A stretch of DNA of 8,979 bases from Thermoplasmata archaeon (lineage in GTDB: Archaea > Thermoplasmatota > Thermoplasmata > Thermoplasmatales > Thermoplasmataceae). The DNA lies in the NCBI GenBank assembly GCA_021835265.1, contig JAKBQK010000546.1, forward strand, positions 1 to 8,979. Direction: 5' to 3'. Positions within the stretch are counted from its first letter, which is position 1. Every line of letters begins with the position of its first letter. A program made the position numbers and the translations under genes. Under the pieces are notes generated by a model, which saw only the letters and a list, made by a program, of their open reading frames with translations, did not search any database and had not been told where the DNA came from. This document shows positions 5,812-8,979 of the stretch, piece by piece.

Positions 5812-6477
5812 ATGGGTTTATCAATAGTAGAAATAGAGAGGATTACAAAAGAAATAAGAGAATACTACAGAATAGAGAGTTCTAGCCAGTCTATTCAGAG
5901 GATAAAACCTAGCTTTTATACTGAAGTAAGGGAAGCGCTTACGACCCTGAATGAAATGGCGGCCAAAAGCGTTTCTGAATCAAGAATAGAGAATTACAGA
6001 AAGATCATGGACAAGAAGGAAAAACTGGAGAATAACCTGAGAAATTTCCTTCTAAAGAGATATGAAAAACTGCTTCGAGATTCATTGTTTGACATCAGTT
6101 CGAAGACTTATGAGCCTCTGGCACCTGAGGAAAAAACATTCATAATGGAAAATCACAACAAAATGATGGCCTATCTTGAGAGAATAATTAAACCTGAAGA
6201 GGAACCAGGAAAGGAAGAAGAAAATGAAGAAAGTATTTCCACTCCAGAAACAGGTGATGAGGAACGAAAAATTGAGAACGGCCAGAAGATCAGAACAGAG
6301 GCTGAAAAAATGTCAACTGTTTCTGTAACTGCTGACTTTTTGCCTGTGGCAACGTCTGTTGGAGATTTTTATCTTCATAAGGGTGATATAGTCTTCCTCC
6401 CAGATACAGTAACAGAAATACTTGTTTCCAGAAAATATGCAAGAAAAATTTTACTTGAAGATATAATAAAAAATTAA
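5812..6477 (+). CDS. gins51: GINS complex protein, Gins51 (Sld5/Psf1) type
   Basis: GINS is a core part of the archaeal replicative helicase assembly, bridging MCM and the GAN/RecJ-like Cdc45 homolog at the fork. The 221 residues show the A-then-B domain order of Sld5/Psf1. An alpha-helical A domain (about 1-127) contains the LAPEEKTFIMENHNKMM stretch. A very acidic, probably disordered linker (about 130-165, rich in EEE) follows. The small beta B domain at about 167-221 includes VTADFLPVATSVGDFYLHKG and DIVFLPDTVTEILV. The length is normal. Thermoplasma is known to make a homotetrameric GINS from a single Gins51-type protein, which would apply if no Gins23 exists elsewhere in this genome. 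The ATG at 5812 has a TATA element upstream and no Shine-Dalgarno site. The gene ends 13 bases from the convergent surface-protein gene. Confidence 0.88.
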   Translation: MGLSIVEIERITKEIREYYRIESSSQSIQRIKPSFYTEVREALTTLNEMAAKSVSESRIENYRKIMDKKEKLENNLRNFLLKRYEKLLRDSLFDISSKTYEPLAPEEKTFIMENHNKMMAYLERIIKPEEEPGKEEENEESISTPETGDEERKIENGQKIRTEAEKMSTVSVTADFLPVATSVGDFYLHKGDIVFLPDTVTEILVSRKYARKILLEDIIKN

Positions 6478-6490
6478 ATTTTAAAAGAGT

Positions 6491-8305
6491 TCAGTTGTTT
6501 CTTTTTCTAATGAAAACGACTGCCCCAACTATGACGGCTGCGGCAATTACTACTCCGATTACTGGAATTAAGAGTGAGCTGACTGTTGCGGTTGTAGATG
6601 GGAATTCAGTGTTAGATACTTCTATAGTATGTTTTGAAAAGTGAGGAATGTGCATTATTACAAGATCACCGTTACTCTCAGCGTAAACAGAATAGGCTGC
6701 CGAAACTGAGCTTGTGTCATTCAAAAGCCCGTTCATGCTCATAGAGCTTATGACTGTTCCATCAAACTTGATGTAGACATTATGTGAATTCTGCAGAAAA
6801 GTATTGGAAAGGAATATTACCACATTAGTTCCTTGCTTATGTCCGGGAAGTGCCCTCACTGATATGATCGCATGACCTGAGCTTATAGATGTTATATTTG
6901 TGATCACTGTGGAGTTAAATGACATTGTGAAGTTCTGTGAATTTGTGTTTCCATTAATTGAAAGTTCAGCTGCGATTTTACCTGAACTTAGAGCGTTATC
7001 CAGTCTTTTCTCATACTTTCCAAGATTATGCAATCCAGGTGGAACTACAACATTTATCATTGCGTATTTACCTGTTTTTACTGTAATGGTTGAGTTATTC
7101 TTCACTGTAATATTTCCTCCATTTACTACCATCATCTCTGTAACATTCGGTGTGTTTATTTTTAAAACTTCTGTTCCAAAGCTTACCCTGTTGTTCAGAC
7201 CAAACATTTCCTTTTCCTGGAAAGATGATCCTGATAGTACCATTGATTCATTAACTCGGGTATCAAAACCGTTCATTCTGAGCATAGACACATTGCTATG
7301 ATCAGGCAGTGAAAAGATTATTGTACCATTATTTACAATGTATGAGGACTGTGCAACCGGATTGTCATGTACTGTCATTATGTAAGTATCATTTGCGTAG
7401 AAGAAAATTGAACCGTATGTATCCACACTTCCAATTTTGAATGATGGTATGTTGAATCCCCTACCAATTGTTCCATTTCCTGATATTTTCACCGAGGAAA
7501 ATAAGGTTGAGTTTATGCTGTGACTGGTTAAATTCATGTTGCTTACAGTATTGGTTGAATTATTAAATTGAAAACTCACATACTTTCCCACAACCTTTCC
7601 GGTAGTGGCATTGTAGGCGAATTTATTACTGAGTAGCTGGTTTTTATGGTTTTGAAGCAAATTCTGTATATTCTGTGATGTAACAAACACAGCGAATAAA
7701 GGTGTTATCTTTTCCATAAATGTGCTGTTAACCTGTTCTATGCTCATTACTGTGTTTGAGTTGCTCCCTGTCAGTGAAACTTTTCCATCTGTTACTATGA
7801 CCCCTGAGAAATTTCCGTTCATAATTTCATAGGATCTGAACTGCATCCCAGAGTATGTTTTCATTCCCATTCCGCCGAACTGGAACTGGCTAGATGAACT
7901 CAACCTGAAATTGCTTTGTAAAACTCTTGCACTTTCATTGAGGTGTATATCCATATTGCTGTGTCCAGTTGAACCTGTCATTATTCCAATGGATTGAGGT
8001 ACATTGTTTCCAAATATGACCACTCTCCCACTATCCAGGGATATCTCATTTTTCAGGAACATGTTTGTGTTGATTTGTGTTCCATTGACATATATGCCAC
8101 TGGCCAAAGTCACATGGCCACCTGTCATATATTCATATGATACATCCTTTATAAAGCCACTTGTGCTATTATAGGATACAGAGTATCCATCAATAGTTTT
8201 CGTGGTTATTGCTCCATTGATGTTTCCACTGGAAGCAAGAGATATTGCACTCCCACTTGCAAGTATAAACACCACTGCTATTGCTGCTATGGTTATTTTA
8301 TTCAT
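6491..8305 (-). CDS. Secreted, membrane-anchored surface glycoprotein (S-layer-like)
   Basis: This 604-residue protein has the layout of an archaeal cell-surface protein. A signal peptide (about residues 1-25, MNKITIAAIAVVFILASGSA) is followed by a long Ser/Thr/Asn/Gly-rich, beta-type extracellular region. A single C-terminal membrane segment at about 577-599 (LLIPVIGVVIAAAVIVGAVV) ends in the cytoplasmic tail FIRKRNN. I count about 23 N-glycosylation sequons (N-x-S/T) across the ectodomain. I see no cysteine and no tryptophan in the whole protein, so it cannot be disulfide-stabilised. Just before the anchor, MHIPHFSKHTIEVS resembles the 'HFS.YTI' strand seen near the anchor of other archaeal surface proteins. 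I recognise no catalytic domain. In a wall-less Thermoplasmatales cell it could be a major surface glycoprotein or an adhesion/sensor protein. The ATG at 8303-8305 lies about 23 bases from a TATA-like GTTATTAA. Confidence 0.8.
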   Translation of the reverse strand: MNKITIAAIAVVFILASGSAISLASSGNINGAITTKTIDGYSVSYNSTSGFIKDVSYEYMTGGHVTLASGIYVNGTQINTNMFLKNEISLDSGRVVIFGNNVPQSIGIMTGSTGHSNMDIHLNESARVLQSNFRLSSSSQFQFGGMGMKTYSGMQFRSYEIMNGNFSGVIVTDGKVSLTGSNSNTVMSIEQVNSTFMEKITPLFAVFVTSQNIQNLLQNHKNQLLSNKFAYNATTGKVVGKYVSFQFNNSTNTVSNMNLTSHSINSTLFSSVKISGNGTIGRGFNIPSFKIGSVDTYGSIFFYANDTYIMTVHDNPVAQSSYIVNNGTIIFSLPDHSNVSMLRMNGFDTRVNESMVLSGSSFQEKEMFGLNNRVSFGTEVLKINTPNVTEMMVVNGGNITVKNNSTITVKTGKYAMINVVVPPGLHNLGKYEKRLDNALSSGKIAAELSINGNTNSQNFTMSFNSTVITNITSISSGHAIISVRALPGHKQGTNVVIFLSNTFLQNSHNVYIKFDGTVISSMSMNGLLNDTSSVSAAYSVYAESNGDLVIMHIPHFSKHTIEVSNTEFPSTTATVSSLLIPVIGVVIAAAVIVGAVVFIRKRNN

Positions 8306-8324
8306 ACTCCTATCATAGATGGGG

Positions 8325-8332
8325 TTAATAAC
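8325..8332 (-). promoter_or_regulatory. Putative TATA box of the surface-protein gene
   Basis: GTTATTAA on the minus strand, centred about 23 bases before the ATG at 8305. This suggests leaderless transcription; the GGAG present is only one base from the ATG, too close to act as a normal ribosome binding site. Confidence 0.4.
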
Positions 8333-8469
8333 TAACTTATGGTACAGAGGTATAGTACAATCTTTGACCCTGAAAAATATATTAAAAAATCACAAAATAA
8401 TATGAAAATTTATGAAACTAATGATGTATTTCCTAACTTAATACCGAATACATATTTTTCATTTCGACA

Positions 8470-8483
8470 TTTTAATTAATTAA
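8470..8483 (+). promoter_or_regulatory. TATA box of the RNase P RNA gene
   Basis: TTTTAATTAATTAA is centred about 22 bases before the predicted 5' end of the RNase P RNA, the normal archaeal promoter distance. Confidence 0.5.
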
Positions 8484-8497
8484 CTTCTAATGACCAT

Positions 8498-8820
8498 TGG
8501 GAAAGCTCGAGGGCAGCTTACGCTCCAGTGGAGTGAGGAAAGTCTCCCCTCCTGGGTGGGTATCAGCCTGCAATGCAGGTATTCCGAGAGGAATGGCAAC
8601 GACAAAAGAAAGAAACATTTCCAGGTAAAGAATGATTCCCTGAGGATGACGTTTCCTGGATCGATGATGGGACAGTCGACCTGATTGGAGAAAGTCCAAA
8701 GAGACCCCGTGAGACCACTCTGAGGGTCGGGTAGGACGCAGCGTGCCTTATGGCCATAGTCGAATGCTGCCAGCCTGTTTTACAGGGGAACAGAAGGGAG
8801 CTTACTCCGGGCATTCCCAT
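8498..8820 (+). ncRNA. rnpB: RNase P RNA (archaeal type)
   Basis: This is the catalytic RNA of RNase P, which cuts the 5' leader from pre-tRNAs. The family's conserved blocks appear in order: CR-I GAGGAAAGTC at 8535-8544, a CCGTGAGACC block near 8707-8716, CR-IV-like ATAGTCGAATGCTGCC at 8756-8771, and CR-V ACAGAA...GCTTA at 8790-8804. The ends pair as helix P1: TGGGAA (8498-8503) with TTCCCA (8814-8819), then one A-A mismatch, then GCTC (8505-8508) with GGGC (8809-8812). This sets the ends to within a few bases, for a length of about 323 nt. The local GC content is higher than in the flanks, as usual for structured RNA in an AT-rich genome. Open frames crossing this stretch are shadows. Confidence 0.93.
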
Positions 8821-8843
8821 TTTATAATTTACAATCATTGACT

Positions 8844-8856
8844 AAAAATAATAAAT
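8844..8856 (+). promoter_or_regulatory. Putative TATA box of the right-edge gene
   Basis: The AT-rich AAAAATAATAAAT is centred about 25 bases before the ATG at 8876, fitting a leaderless transcript separate from the RNase P RNA. Confidence 0.35.
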
Positions 8857-8875
8857 GAGATACATATACATCACC

Positions 8876-8979
8876 ATGTCTGAAAAGAAATGCGATGTTA
8901 AGGGATGCGAAGAAGAAAGTTATCAAACTGTGCCAGCCGAGCTTGCAAATAAGGTTTTTACATTTGATGCGAAGGCAAC
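8876..8979 (+). CDS. Start of a small protein with a CxxxxC pair, cut by the window edge
   Basis: An ATG at 8876-8878 opens a frame to the right edge, 34 complete codons. The N-terminus is MSEKKCDVKGCEEESYQTVP, with C6 and C11 that could form half of a zinc-binding site. The sequence continues with a hydrophobic/charged mix (AELANKVFTFDAKA). The family cannot be named from this fragment; a zinc-ribbon protein is possible if further cysteines follow. A TATA-like element about 25 bases upstream and the lack of a Shine-Dalgarno site support this start. It follows the RNase P RNA on the same strand. Confidence 0.6.
   Translation, partial: MSEKKCDVKGCEEESYQTVPAELANKVFTFDAKA

Noticed and set aside
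6900..7301. Plus-strand 133-codon open frame.
   Set aside because: It is antisense to the 604-residue surface-protein gene, has no start signals and is a shadow of that gene's codon pattern.
8487..8838. Three open frames of 64-91 codons on both strands.
   Set aside because: They cross the RNase P RNA gene, whose conserved blocks and end pairing explain the sequence; the peptides resemble no protein.

Overview
The window is AT-rich archaeal DNA that most likely comes from a Thermoplasmatales-type acidophile (Thermoplasma/Ferroplasma/Cuniculiplasma relatives). The strongest clue is a 20S proteasome alpha subunit whose N-terminus matches, as far as I remember it, the Thermoplasma acidophilum protein almost residue for residue. 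Supporting clues are an archaeal RNase P RNA, an NreA repair protein, a single archaeal GINS protein of the Gins51 type, a tRNA-Ser without encoded CCA, many TATA boxes about 22-26 bases before start codons (leaderless transcription), and a sequon-rich surface protein suited to a wall-less acidophile.

Layout. Positions 1-2060 look accessory: AT-rich and gene-poor, lying on the 3' side of the tRNA-Ser gene. They hold a minus-strand pair (a small putative ribbon-helix-helix protein followed by a three-segment membrane protein that runs off the left edge), an orphan membrane protein at 1357-1716, and two stretches that look like stop-interrupted gene remnants (867-1049 and 1883-2035). Positions 2068-3297 are core genes on the minus strand: tRNA-Ser(CGA), a CoA-binding-domain protein whose last codons lie inside the tRNA gene, and psmA. 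After a 355-base divergent gap, positions 3653-6477 carry a plus-strand DNA-maintenance cluster: nreA, a TatD-like metal-dependent hydrolase overlapping it by one base (TAATG), and gins51. Convergent to this, at 6491-8305, is a 604-residue surface protein with a signal peptide, about 23 N-glycosylation sequons and a C-terminal membrane anchor. The right end has the RNase P RNA (about 8498-8820, plus strand) and the first 34 codons of a small protein with a CxxxxC pair.

How the parts fit. nreA, the TatD-like gene and gins51 suggest a local replication/repair group; NreA ends in a PCNA-binding-like motif and GINS belongs to the CMG helicase. RNase P RNA and tRNA-Ser are linked functionally, because RNase P cuts the tRNA 5' end, exactly where the CoA-binding gene overlaps it. 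The regulator/membrane pair has a perfect tandem 10-bp repeat directly upstream of its TATA box, which makes it the best candidate for a small undescribed regulated system. I see no CRISPR array, complete insertion sequence or clear defence system.
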